From an uncultured Clostridia bacterium (GTDB taxonomy: Bacteria; Bacillota; Clostridia; Christensenellales; UBA1242), in contig CALVTJ010000003.1 in assembly GCA_944362545.1 (NCBI GenBank), positions 1-64,000 on the forward strand: 64,000 bases of DNA, read 5' to 3'. Made by a program: the position numbers and the translations under genes. The notes beneath the pieces were generated by a model. It was not told where the DNA came from and made no database searches. It was given only the letters and a program-made list of their open reading frames with translations. Shown piece after piece: positions 53,011-61,880 of the stretch (the stretch's first letter is position 1; each line of letters opens with the position of its first letter).

Positions 53011-54270
53011 ATGAATTATTACGGCTACGAAATAGATGACAAATTGATCGCTTTGTCAAAGGAAGTAGAAAAAGAATTACAGCCAATCTTTGAAAAATAT
53101 GATGAAAATGCACTTTTGTGTAGTGCAAAAGTTTTGAAAGCATTTCAAGACAACAAACTCTCTGCTATTGATTTTGCTGAAGTGACAGGCTACGGCTACA
53201 CAGATTCTGGCAGGGACAAACTCGAAAGGGTCTATTCACAAATTTTTAAAGCAGAGGATGCCTTGGTAAGACCTCAAATAATGTCAGGCACTCACGCCAT
53301 TGCTTTGACATTTTTTGGGCTTTTGAAATATGGGGATACAATGATTTCCATTACCGGAGAACCTTATGACTCTATGTGTAGTATTATTGGGATTGAAGGC
53401 AATAGCAACAACTCATTATTAAAACATGGTGTTAAATTTGAACAAATTGATTTAGTAGACAATGATTTTGACATTCCAGCTATCACAAAACGCTTGAAGC
53501 AAAGTAAAGTTCGATTGGTAGAAATTCAAAGGTCAAGGGGATACTCTAACAGAAAAAGTTTGACAATAGACAAAATTGAAAAGGTGTGCAAAGCAATCAA
53601 AGAAGTTGATAAAGATGTCATCATAATGGTTGATAATTGTTATGGGGATTTTGTTGAAGATAGGGAACCTATTGAAGCGGGTGCTGATATTGTTGTCGCT
53701 TCTTTGCTAAAAAATCTTTCTGGTGGAATTACAAAAACTGGAGGTTATATTGTAGGCAGAAAAGATTTGGTTTGGGAAGTTTCTGAAAACTATTCTGCTC
53801 CTTGCATTGGCAAAGATATCGGAGCAAACTTAAATCAACTCATAGACATGTTTAGAGGGCTTTACAGAGCACCTAGTGTTGTTGCATCAAGTTTGAAATC
53901 AATGACCTTTGCAAGTAGAATGTTGGAAAAGCTTGGTTTTGATGTTGACCCTCATTTTGATGAAAAACGTTCGGATATTGTGCAAACAGTTAAACTTGGC
54001 AGCGCAAAAAATTTAGTGTCTTTTTGTCAAGGTATTCAGGAAGGAACTGCGGTTGACAGTTTTGTTAAACCAATTCCATATTCCACTCCGGGCTATCCAC
54101 ACGAAGAAGTGATGGCAAGTGGAAGCTTTACTTCTGGCTCAACCATAGAACTTTCTTGTGATGGACCTTTGATGGAACCATTCTCTGTTTATATGCAGGG
54201 TGGAGTGACTTATGAATATGGGAAACTTGGTATTTTGATTGGATTAAATAAAATTTTGAAAAATATTTGA
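53011..54270 (+). CDS. Methionine gamma-lyase family / aluminium-resistance-like PLP protein (YnbB family)
   Basis: The 419-residue PLP-dependent fold-type I enzyme, annotated in Bacillota as aluminium resistance protein, has RPQIMSGTHAIALTFFGLL near 85. GYSNRKSLTIDKI and the aspartate of VDNCYGDFVE follow, with the PLP-lysine region ASLLKNLSGGITKTGGYIVG. The real substrate is not established. ATG 53011 has aaaggagataaaa; the earlier frame start at 52975 has none. It is one of three genes filling the place of pyrH. Confidence 0.88.
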   Translation: MNYYGYEIDDKLIALSKEVEKELQPIFEKYDENALLCSAKVLKAFQDNKLSAIDFAEVTGYGYTDSGRDKLERVYSQIFKAEDALVRPQIMSGTHAIALTFFGLLKYGDTMISITGEPYDSMCSIIGIEGNSNNSLLKHGVKFEQIDLVDNDFDIPAITKRLKQSKVRLVEIQRSRGYSNRKSLTIDKIEKVCKAIKEVDKDVIIMVDNCYGDFVEDREPIEAGADIVVASLLKNLSGGITKTGGYIVGRKDLVWEVSENYSAPCIGKDIGANLNQLIDMFRGLYRAPSVVASSLKSMTFASRMLEKLGFDVDPHFDEKRSDIVQTVKLGSAKNLVSFCQGIQEGTAVDSFVKPIPYSTPGYPHEEVMASGSFTSGSTIELSCDGPLMEPFSVYMQGGVTYEYGKLGILIGLNKILKNI

Positions 54271-54406
54271 TGACTAATTATTGCCAAAAGTTGTATTTTT
54301 CATATTTTGAGTTTCTCTGTGCAAAAATGTTTGCCAAATGCACATCTTTTACTATATAATAAGGTTAGTTTAGGTGTTTTAACCTTATTAAACAAAAGGA
54401 GATTTT

Positions 54407-54973
54407 ATGAACGAAATGGTTGATGAAATTTTTTCAAACTGCAAGGCAGATTTGGAAAAAGCATATTTGCACCAACAAAACGAATATCTTGTTATTAGGG
54501 CGGGCAGAGCCAATCCACACATTTTGGACAGAGTGATGGTGGAATATTATGGTGTTCCAACACCAATTGTTCAAATGGCAACTATCACAGTGTCTGAAGC
54601 AAGAATTTTGAACATCAGTGTTTGGGATGTGTCACAAATTAAGAATGTTGAAAAGGCAATTTCACAATCTGACATTGGTATCACTCCAACTGATGATGGC
54701 AGGACAATCAGGCTTGTTTTCCCACAACTCACTGAAGAGAGAAGAAAAGAAATTGTCAAAGAAGTCAGAAAAATCTGTGAAGAGACAAAAATTGCCATGA
54801 GAAACGTTCGTCGTGAGTCAATGGATATGCTCAAAGACATGAAAAAAGATGGAGAACTTTCAGAAGATGAATTTGCCACAAGTGAGAAGGAAGTTCAAAA
54901 ACTCATTGACAAATATACCGGCATGGCAGATGACCTTGCTGACAAGAAAGAAACTGAAATCATGACAGTTTAA
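54407..54973 (+). CDS. frr: Ribosome recycling factor
   Basis: RRF splits the post-termination ribosome with EF-G. The 188-residue protein has the typical RAGRANPHILDRVMVEYYG start of domain I, the ISQSDIGITPTDDGRTIRLVFP domain II, and RREKR-like VRRESMDMLKDMKKDGELSEDE. The start has aaaaggaga. It heads the frr-uppS-cdsA-rseP block. Confidence 0.97.
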   Translation: MNEMVDEIFSNCKADLEKAYLHQQNEYLVIRAGRANPHILDRVMVEYYGVPTPIVQMATITVSEARILNISVWDVSQIKNVEKAISQSDIGITPTDDGRTIRLVFPQLTEERRKEIVKEVRKICEETKIAMRNVRRESMDMLKDMKKDGELSEDEFATSEKEVQKLIDKYTGMADDLADKKETEIMTV

Positions 54974-55004
54974 CAAAAGACCGACACGAAATTTTTGGGT
55001 AAAT

Positions 55005-55712
55005 ATGTTTAAGAAAAAAAAGACAATTCAAAAAGTGCCTGTGCACATTGCCTTCATCATGGATGGCAACCGACGCTGGGCGACAAGGCGTGGACTTAAC
55101 AAGATGATTGGACACAAGCAAGGTGGCATTGCGCTCAAAAACATCATCAACACTCTTTGTGAAATTGATGGAATCAAATATGCTTCTTTTTTTGCCTTTT
55201 CGACTGAAAATTGGAAGAGAGAGCAAAAAGAAATTGATTATATCTTTGATGTGGCATACAATTTGGTGGAAGAAAACAAGGACAATTTCTATCAAAAGAA
55301 CATTAAGTTTGTCGCGATGGGAGATATTTCGGTTTTTCCTGGTAAACTCAAAAACATCCTGATTGAAGCAATGGAAAAGACCAAAAATAACACCGGTCTT
55401 GTGGTCAATTTGGCAGTCAATTACGGCGGAAGAGATGATATCGTTCATGCTGTCAACACATTGATTGCAAATGGCGAAAAGCAGGTGACTGTGGAGAAAA
55501 TAAAAGAAAATCTCTATTCAGCACCATCGCCGGATGTGGACCTTCTTGTGCGCACGAGTGGCGAAATGAGAGTGTCGAATTTTATGTTATTTCAAATGGC
55601 TTACAGCGAACTTTATTTTACCAAAACTTGTTGGCCGGATTTTGATAAAAAAGAATTGCAAAAAGCACTTGAAGAATATTCAAAACGAAACAGAAGATTT
55701 GGAGGACAATAA
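55005..55712 (+). CDS. uppS: Undecaprenyl diphosphate synthase
   Basis: UppS is the cis-prenyltransferase making the C55 lipid carrier for wall synthesis. In 235 residues the catalytic Asp is D20 in FIMDGNRRWA, followed by SFFAFSTENW, VNYGGRDDI and VDLLVRTSGEMRVSNFMLFQ. It lies 31 bp after frr with only a weak ribosome site (gggtaaat), and abuts cdsA: its stop overlaps the cdsA ATG region by one base. Confidence 0.96.
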   Translation: MFKKKKTIQKVPVHIAFIMDGNRRWATRRGLNKMIGHKQGGIALKNIINTLCEIDGIKYASFFAFSTENWKREQKEIDYIFDVAYNLVEENKDNFYQKNIKFVAMGDISVFPGKLKNILIEAMEKTKNNTGLVVNLAVNYGGRDDIVHAVNTLIANGEKQVTVEKIKENLYSAPSPDVDLLVRTSGEMRVSNFMLFQMAYSELYFTKTCWPDFDKKELQKALEEYSKRNRRFGGQ

Positions 55713-56686
55713 TGAAAAAAAGGATTTTTACTTCGATTGCAATAGTCATTGTTTTGGCACTGTTGTTTGTGTTGAAAATTTATGTAAGTGACTACTTCTT
55801 TGATGCGTTTTTTGCAATCTTGGCTTGCATTGCTTGCTATGAAATGTCAAAACTGTTGAGCAAAATTGGAATGTTTAACTATCAATTTTTGGCTATTTTC
55901 TTTCCAGCACTTTTGTTGGCATCAAACTTGGTGGGAGTGTATTATGCCGGTGTGACCGAAAACTTTTTTTGGGTGCTTTACACACTCTTGATTGATGTTG
56001 GACTTATGCTTGTTGTTTCACTTTTGGCTTTTCTCTTTGGACTTTGCCGAAAAAAGAAAGTGCTAAATGAAATGACTGTCAGAGGTGTTTCAAATATGTC
56101 TGTGACAAAATTTTCCTTTAAAAAGGCGCTGAACACTCTTATCACATTTGTTTATCCAGCATTTTTGTTTTTATTCTTCATTTTCTTGAACCATTTTGCA
56201 GAAATGCCACTTTCAAAATTGAGTGCTGTCCATGATAGTGTGCCGGTTGTGGTTTCGGTTTTTGCACTTGTGACTGCAATTATAATTCCAATGTTTACTG
56301 ACACGTTTGCCATGTTGACAGGGTCGCTTATTGGTGGCAAAAAGTTATGCCCAAAAATCAGCCCTGCAAAGACAATTTCCGGCGCTGTTGGTGGCGTGCT
56401 TTGGACAGTGTTGTTTGGTGCTTGTGTTTATCTTTTGTTTGGATGCGTGGAATCTTTTGAACCTTTCATGCAGGTCTTTCCAATTTGGGCTTATCTTCTT
56501 GTGGTGCTTCTTGGAAGTGTTGTCGCACAGTGTGGCGACCTTTTGGAATCTGTTATCAAAAGGCGGGCAGGTGTTAAGGACAGCGGAAAAATTTTGCCTG
56601 GACAAGGTGGAATAATGGACAGAATTGACTCTTACATTTTCATGGCGCCATTTATTTTGATTGCTCTTTGGATTTTTGCCATTTAA
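55712..56686 (+). CDS. cdsA: Phosphatidate cytidylyltransferase
   Basis: CdsA makes CDP-diacylglycerol for phospholipid synthesis. The 324-residue membrane protein has about eight helices. The family signature near the C-terminus is intact in the form GGIMDRIDSYIFMAP, preceded by GDLLESVIKRRAGVKDSG. It is longer than usual owing to a loop near 105-145. rseP follows after 35 bp; dxr, which usually lies here, is missing. Confidence 0.95.
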   Translation: MKKRIFTSIAIVIVLALLFVLKIYVSDYFFDAFFAILACIACYEMSKLLSKIGMFNYQFLAIFFPALLLASNLVGVYYAGVTENFFWVLYTLLIDVGLMLVVSLLAFLFGLCRKKKVLNEMTVRGVSNMSVTKFSFKKALNTLITFVYPAFLFLFFIFLNHFAEMPLSKLSAVHDSVPVVVSVFALVTAIIIPMFTDTFAMLTGSLIGGKKLCPKISPAKTISGAVGGVLWTVLFGACVYLLFGCVESFEPFMQVFPIWAYLLVVLLGSVVAQCGDLLESVIKRRAGVKDSGKILPGQGGIMDRIDSYIFMAPFILIALWIFAI

Positions 56687-56721
56687 CAAATGACCAACAC
56701 TGAATTTTAAGGAACATCATT

Positions 56722-57828
56722 ATGATATTTTGGTATATTTTGCTTGCCATTGCCATTCTGCTTCTTATGGTGCTCATTCATGAGTTTGGGCATTATGTTG
56801 TCGGCAAAATTTTGAAGTTTAAGATAACCGAATTTTCCATTGGTTTTGGTTTTCCTATCTTCTCTAAGACAAACAAAAAAACGGGAGAAAAATTTTCTCT
56901 TCGTATTTTTCCATTGGGCGGTTATTGTGCTTTTGATGGCGAAGAAGATGGCGAGTCAACATCGCCGACTGCTTTCAATAATCAAAAACCTTGGAAGCGC
57001 ATTTTGGTGTTTTTTGCCGGTGTGACAGCAAATTTTATCACTGCCATCATTTTTTCGTGGGTGCTTTTGTGCACGATAGGCTATGATGTTCCACAGATTG
57101 CCAGATTTGATACCACAAACTATCTCAATCCATATGAAGTAGGCGATGTGATTGTTGCCATTGATGGACAAAAAATTGATTTTGCTTTTGGTGAAAATTT
57201 TGTTCCGCTTGTAAATGAACAGAAGGTTTTGGCGCAAGACTATTATGAAGAAAACGGGGTGGACACACAAGACAAATATACCTTTGACATGTCAGTCAAG
57301 CGTGATGGGGAAACGGTCAATTTGACAATTGTGGTCTATCCTGTTGTGCAGAGCAACGATGATGGAACGGAATATATAAATTGCATGATTGGTTTGGAAT
57401 CTGCTGAAGGGGAAGAGCCTTGCACTGTTGCCTATGTCTATGATGCGTGGTCGGGTTTTTGTCGCTCATTTGAAATGGCATTTGGTTTTGCGTGGGTGGT
57501 TTTGAAGAGTTTGTGGATGCTCATCACCTTTCAACTTCCAATTTCACAAATGGGCGGAACGATTGCCACAATTTCCGCCATTGCGACATATGCTTCAGAG
57601 AGTTTGTCAACGCTTTTGGTGTTGATTCCTGCTATTGCGGCAAACTTGGCGGTGTTCAACATTCTGCCATTTCCGGCACTTGATGGCTCTCATGTGTTGT
57701 TTACATTGATTGAATGGATAAGGGGCAAGCCAATCAACAGAAAGGTGGAAAACATGATTCACACTGTCGGCATTTGCGTTTTGTTTGCATTTGTCATCAT
57801 TGTTGACATTTTGCATTTTGTTTTGTAA
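56722..57828 (+). CDS. rseP: Site-2 intramembrane zinc metalloprotease RseP
   Basis: The 368-residue M50 protease has HEFGH at 20-24 in the first helix, a PDZ domain (about 125-240, GDVIVAIDGQKIDF) and the distal metal motif ILPFPALDGSHVLF. It cleaves membrane anchors of regulators; in spore-formers such proteases also mature pheromones and anti-sigma factors. The start has aaggaacatc. A terminator follows. Confidence 0.95.
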   Translation: MIFWYILLAIAILLLMVLIHEFGHYVVGKILKFKITEFSIGFGFPIFSKTNKKTGEKFSLRIFPLGGYCAFDGEEDGESTSPTAFNNQKPWKRILVFFAGVTANFITAIIFSWVLLCTIGYDVPQIARFDTTNYLNPYEVGDVIVAIDGQKIDFAFGENFVPLVNEQKVLAQDYYEENGVDTQDKYTFDMSVKRDGETVNLTIVVYPVVQSNDDGTEYINCMIGLESAEGEEPCTVAYVYDAWSGFCRSFEMAFGFAWVVLKSLWMLITFQLPISQMGGTIATISAIATYASESLSTLLVLIPAIAANLAVFNILPFPALDGSHVLFTLIEWIRGKPINRKVENMIHTVGICVLFAFVIIVDILHFVL

Positions 57829-57852
57829 AGTCTGCATTTGCGGACTTTTTTC
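57827..57852 (+). terminator. Terminator after rseP
   Basis: AAGTCtGC-attt-GCgGACTTTTTT. It isolates the polC-derived gene from the frr-rseP operon. Confidence 0.75.
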
Positions 57853-57881
57853 TTGACAAAACTTTAGGGATATTTTAGAAT
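57853..57881 (+). promoter_or_regulatory. Leaderless promoter of the polC-derived gene
   Basis: TTGACA 57853-57858, 17-nt spacer, TAGAAT 57876-57881, then 6 nt to the ATG at 57888; no Shine-Dalgarno. Confidence 0.75.
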
Positions 57882-57887
57882 TATAGC

Positions 57888-59423
57888 ATGAATTTCGGAG
57901 AAGAATTTTCTGCCAGGTTTGGCGACAAATATCAGTTTTTGGAACTCAAAGAAGTGGAAGCAAACAAAAAAAACGGAGTTTGCATTGTGACTTTTTTGTA
58001 TCCTTCAACGCTGAAAGAACTTTCGACCGAAGAGAAAAATGAAATTATTTTATGGTTGAAAGAAAATTTGAAACTTGAAAAATTGACACTGAAAGTCAAG
58101 TTTATGCGTGCTTTTGTTGAAGAAAAATTGATAAGAAAAACAATTCATGAATTTTTTGAGAACAGATATAAACTTGTAAATACCTATCTTGCTGACCGTG
58201 ACATTTCGGTCAAAATCACAGAGATAGATGTTGTGGTAGAAATTGAAGTTAGCACAAGACTGAACAAATATTTTGAAGAACACAAAATTGTAAACGAACT
58301 TGCAAAACATTTGAAAGACAACTTTCTTGTCGATTTTTTGGTGACAGTAAAAGAAAATGCTGAATTTGTCGATGATGTTGACATTGAAAATGTGGAGATA
58401 AAAGCAAGATATAATGTTCCAAAAAGATATAAGGTAGAGATTGTCAAAAATGTAGTTGGCAAGGATATTATTCCAAGTCCGGAATACATAAATTTTGTCA
58501 AATCTCCGAAAAAGTCGGTCATTATTGCTGGATTTATCAAAAAGATAGAACGCCGTGAATTTGTCATGAAAAAGGGCAAGAAAGCCGGTCAACCAAGGAC
58601 TTATTTTACTATGCAAATTGCCGATGGAAAAGGTAAAATGGATTGCGTTTATTTCAGTTCAAAGTCAAATGTTGCGGTTATGGATGCACTTGAAGAATAT
58701 ATGTATATTTTGCTTCAAGGGGATGTTAAACTCAACAATTTGGGGAAACTAAGCATGATTGTGCAAAAGATTGCACTTGCAAATCAGGTAGAACAGGAAG
58801 AAGAAACCAAAACAAATATACAAACTGCCGAGCCTGTGGTTAAGGTGGAAAAACTCACTGCACTCGAACAGGACAACATGTTTGGTCAACATGTGAGATA
58901 CAGCCAAAAGATTATGAGCAAACCTATTGTTGTATTTGACTTTGAAACGACAGGTCTTTCGCCGGAAACCGACCAAATCATTGAAATTGGTGCGGTCAAG
59001 GTGGTAAGTGGAAACATTGTGGAAAAGTTTTCTTCGTTTGTAAGACCGACAATCAAACTTCCGCGCGACATAACGGAACTTACCGGCATCACTCAAGACA
59101 TGGTGGAAGATGCTCCGCCGGCTGACCTTGTCATTCGCGATTTTTATAACTTCACGCGCGGTTGTGTGCTTAGCGGTTATAACATCATCAGATTTGATAT
59201 GCTCTTTTTGAAGCGAGAAGGTGATAACATTGGGCTCGAATTTGACAATGATGTGATTGACACTTACAATGAAGCATTGGTGTCAAGACTTCATGTGACA
59301 AATTACAAATTGGGCTCGGTGGCAAAATATTTAGGCATTTCCTTGGAAGGAGCGCACAGAGCATGGAATGATGCCTATGCGACCGCTCAGGTGCTTTTAA
59401 AACTCAATGAAGTTAAAAAATAA
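57888..59423 (+). CDS. PolC-derived protein: N-terminal, OB and 3'-5' exonuclease domains without polymerase
   Basis: The 511-residue protein matches the first part of Gram-positive DNA polymerase III PolC. It has the PolC N-terminal domain (about 1-200), an OB-fold (about 212-300, VIIAGFIKKIERREFVMKKG) and a DEDDh exonuclease. The exonuclease residues are D351 and E353 (VFDFETTGL), D437 (RFDML), and H490 and D495 (HRAWNDAY). All catalytic residues are present. It ends directly after the exonuclease; full PolC (about 1,430 residues) continues with PHP and polymerase domains, which are absent here. It occupies the polC position before rimP. It is probably a free-standing proofreading or repair exonuclease. 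Confidence 0.85.
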   Translation: MNFGEEFSARFGDKYQFLELKEVEANKKNGVCIVTFLYPSTLKELSTEEKNEIILWLKENLKLEKLTLKVKFMRAFVEEKLIRKTIHEFFENRYKLVNTYLADRDISVKITEIDVVVEIEVSTRLNKYFEEHKIVNELAKHLKDNFLVDFLVTVKENAEFVDDVDIENVEIKARYNVPKRYKVEIVKNVVGKDIIPSPEYINFVKSPKKSVIIAGFIKKIERREFVMKKGKKAGQPRTYFTMQIADGKGKMDCVYFSSKSNVAVMDALEEYMYILLQGDVKLNNLGKLSMIVQKIALANQVEQEEETKTNIQTAEPVVKVEKLTALEQDNMFGQHVRYSQKIMSKPIVVFDFETTGLSPETDQIIEIGAVKVVSGNIVEKFSSFVRPTIKLPRDITELTGITQDMVEDAPPADLVIRDFYNFTRGCVLSGYNIIRFDMLFLKREGDNIGLEFDNDVIDTYNEALVSRLHVTNYKLGSVAKYLGISLEGAHRAWNDAYATAQVLLKLNEVKK

Positions 59424-59539
59424 AACCAATTTTTGAAAAATTTTCTGCTTATTGTTCAAATTTTGACATTGAAAACAAAAAAATTTTCTCAAAAATCTTA
59501 AAAAATAGAGATTTCGGCGTAAAAAAGTGTGAAAAAGTG

Positions 59540-59643
59540 TTGATTTTTCCGGTTCTATAGGCTATAATAATTATATCTTGACAAGGAGTGGGCAAATCTT
59601 TTGCTCACTCTTTGTGTTAAGTAGGCATTTTTTGGAGGTTTAA
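59540..59643 (+). promoter_or_regulatory. rimP promoter and leader hairpin
   Basis: TTGATT 59540-59545, 17-nt spacer, TATAAT 59563-59568. The leader then has GAGTGGGCAAA/TTTGCTCACTC (59586-59611) followed by TTTG, resembling the rimP-leader motif of Bacillota. 59424-59539 is AT-rich with no gene and no remnant of a polymerase domain. Confidence 0.65.
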
Positions 59644-60102
59644 ATGGCAAAAGTAAAGCAAATTTGCGAAGAAAAACTGAGACCTGTCATTGAGCAGATG
59701 GGTTATGACCTTGTCGATGTCAACTATGTGAAAGAAAATGGCGGAATGTCACTTATCTTCACAATTGACAAAGATGGTGGAGTTGGTGTGGATGATTGCG
59801 AAGTGGTAAACAAAACACTCGACCCGCTTCTTGATGAACTCAATCCAACCGATGACAAGCCTTACACATTGGTGGTAAGTTCTCCTGGACTTGACAGACC
59901 GCTCAAAACCGACCGTGATTTAAGAAGACATTTAAAAGAAGAGGTGGATGTCACGCTCTTTGCCAAACTTGATGGCAAAAAGGTTTTCACTGGTGTGCTT
60001 GAAAAATTTGATGAAAAAAGCATAACGCTGAAAACTGACAAAAGTGAAGTTGTTTTAGACCGAGAAAAAATTGCTTCAATCAAACTTGTGATTAAATTTT
60101 AA
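59644..60102 (+). CDS. rimP: Ribosome maturation factor RimP
   Basis: The 152-residue 30S assembly factor has RPVIEQMGYDLVDVNYVKENGG, the VDDCEVVNKTLDPLLDE motif, SSPGLDRPLKTDRDLRRHL and a C-terminal SH3-like domain. The start has tttggaggttta. It is first in the rimP-nusA-ylxR-ylxQ-infB operon. Confidence 0.97.
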   Translation: MAKVKQICEEKLRPVIEQMGYDLVDVNYVKENGGMSLIFTIDKDGGVGVDDCEVVNKTLDPLLDELNPTDDKPYTLVVSSPGLDRPLKTDRDLRRHLKEEVDVTLFAKLDGKKVFTGVLEKFDEKSITLKTDKSEVVLDREKIASIKLVIKF

Positions 60103-60112
60103 GGAGTAAAAA

Positions 60113-61315
60113 ATGGTAAACAAAGATTTCTTTAAGGCACTTGATGACCTTGAAACTGAAAGAAAAATCAACAAAGAGGTGTTTATTCAAACACTTGAAA
60201 CTGCTTTGACTTCCGCTTACAAAAAAATGTATGGAGAGGCAAAGTCGGCAATGGTAAAACTTTATCCAGAAAGAAATACAATAAGAATTTTCTCTTACAA
60301 AACGGTTGTGGATGAGGTTGAAGACAATGACAAGCAAATCTCTTTGCAAGATGCAAAGGAAATAAAAAAATCCTACAAAATTGGCGATATTGTGGCTGTT
60401 GAAGAATCAACAAAGGACTTTGGAAGAATTGCTGCTCAAACTGCAAAGCAGGTCGTTATGCAAAAGTTGAAGGAAATTGAAAAACAGAATGCTCTCAGTG
60501 AACTTTCTGAAAAAGAAGATGAACTTTTGACAACGGTTGTAAAGCGTATTGATGGTGGAATTATTTATGTTCAAATTCCAAACACAAACACCGAAGGGGT
60601 GATGATGCCAAGTGACCAAATCCCTGGCGACAACTTTCATGTTGGGGATAGAGTAAAGGTTTATGTAAAAAAGATTAGAGATTCTTATCATGGACCTCAA
60701 ATTCAGGTTTCAAGAAGCAACATTGGTTTTGTGAGAAAACTTTTTGAACTTGAAATTCCTGAAGTGGCAAGCGGAGAAGTAAAGATCAAAAACATTGCTC
60801 GTGATCCTGGCAAGAGAGCAAAAGTTGCTGTCTTTTCTGACAGACCAAATGTGGATGCAATTGGTGCGTGCGTTGGAAATCGTGGCACAAGAATCAACAC
60901 TATTATAAACGAACTTAACGGCGAAAAGATTGACCTTGTGGAATACTCTGATGACCCGCTTGAATATATTGCAAGAGCATTGAGTCCAGCGAAAGTTTTG
61001 TCAGTTGAAACAAATGACAGTTTGAATATGTCACAAGTGATTGTTCCTGATGACAAATTGTCACTTGCAATCGGCAAAGGTGGACAGAATGTTAGACTCG
61101 CAGCAAAATTGACAGGCTGGAAGATTGATGTTAAACCTGAAAGTTATATCAAACCAAAGACTGAAGTTGACAACACCGATGTGGATTATGAACTTACAGA
61201 ACTTCCTGATGACACATCATTTGATATCGGAGATTTGGAAGAACTTGAACCACTTGAAGATGAGACAGATGAAACAAACGGCAGTTCCGAAACAACAGAA
61301 GACGAAAAAAAATAA
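60113..61315 (+). CDS. nusA: Transcription termination/antitermination factor NusA
   Basis: The 400-residue protein has an N-terminal RNA-polymerase-binding domain, an S1 domain (about 130-205), and two KH domains with GNRGTRINTIINELNGEKIDL and IGKGGQNVRLAAKLTGW. An acidic C-terminal tail (PDDTSFDIGDLEELEPLEDE) replaces the acidic repeats of proteobacteria. It follows rimP by 10 bp. Confidence 0.97.
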   Translation: MVNKDFFKALDDLETERKINKEVFIQTLETALTSAYKKMYGEAKSAMVKLYPERNTIRIFSYKTVVDEVEDNDKQISLQDAKEIKKSYKIGDIVAVEESTKDFGRIAAQTAKQVVMQKLKEIEKQNALSELSEKEDELLTTVVKRIDGGIIYVQIPNTNTEGVMMPSDQIPGDNFHVGDRVKVYVKKIRDSYHGPQIQVSRSNIGFVRKLFELEIPEVASGEVKIKNIARDPGKRAKVAVFSDRPNVDAIGACVGNRGTRINTIINELNGEKIDLVEYSDDPLEYIARALSPAKVLSVETNDSLNMSQVIVPDDKLSLAIGKGGQNVRLAAKLTGWKIDVKPESYIKPKTEVDNTDVDYELTELPDDTSFDIGDLEELEPLEDETDETNGSSETTEDEKK

Positions 61316-61323
61316 AGTGAGGT

Positions 61324-61599
61324 TTGTTTATGCAAAATAAACCAAAAGAAAAGATAAGAATGTGCATTGTTTGCCGTGGGCAGAGTGATAAAAAGACTTT
61401 GCTTAGAATTGTTAAAAACAAAGATGGAGAAATCTTTGTTGACAAAACGGGCAAGGCAAACGGCAGAGGTGCATATGTTTGCAAATCAAAGGAATGTTAT
61501 CAAAAACTTTGCAAACAAAAAGCCCTCAACCGCGCCTTTAAGTGCGATGTTCCTCAAAGCGTTTATGAAATGATTGGAGAAGAAATTGAACAATGTTAA
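61324..61599 (+). CDS. ylxR: YlxR (RNase P modulator, DUF448)
   Basis: The 91-residue YlxR-fold protein has MCIVCRGQSDKKTLLRIV and NGRGAYVCKSKECYQKL. In B. subtilis YlxR affects RNase P and several transcripts. It is positioned between nusA and ylxQ as is standard; the start has aagtgaggt upstream. The end overlaps ylxQ. Confidence 0.95.
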   Translation: MFMQNKPKEKIRMCIVCRGQSDKKTLLRIVKNKDGEIFVDKTGKANGRGAYVCKSKECYQKLCKQKALNRAFKCDVPQSVYEMIGEEIEQC

Positions 61600-61876
61600 C
61601 GGACTTTTGTCAATAGCAAGAAAGGCGGGTTATGTCATTATTGGGCAGGACAATTTGACTGATTACAAGAAAAAACTTTATCTTGTCCTGATGGACAAAA
61701 ACGCTGGAAACTCGCTTTCTAGAGAAATGCACTTTCTTGCAAAAAAGAACAATATTCCACTTTTGCAGGTGGAAGATTTAGAAAAACTTGTTTCTATCAA
61801 AAATTGCAAAGCAGTTGGCATCAAAAACAAAGCCATAAGCGACAAAATTATTGAAAGTTTGAAAAAAGGAGAATAA
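61586..61876 (+). CDS. L7Ae-like RNA-binding protein YlxQ
   Basis: The 96-residue L7Ae/L30e-fold protein begins at TTG 61586 (NNVNGLLSIARKAGYVIIGQ), chosen because ggagaag lies just before and family members start at this point; a TTG at 61574 is less likely. LVLMDKNAGNS and KNNIPLLQV fit the fold. It probably binds kink-turn RNA. It overlaps ylxR by 14 bp and is followed by infB. Confidence 0.9.
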   Translation: MNNVNGLLSIARKAGYVIIGQDNLTDYKKKLYLVLMDKNAGNSLSREMHFLAKKNNIPLLQVEDLEKLVSIKNCKAVGIKNKAISDKIIESLKKGE

Positions 61877-61880
61877 CAAT

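Noticed and set aside
59424-59643. Frameshift at the end of the polC-derived gene hiding the polymerase domain
   Set aside because: Only 220 bp lie before rimP, with no open frame. They carry the rimP promoter and leader, so there is no room for PHP or polymerase domains.
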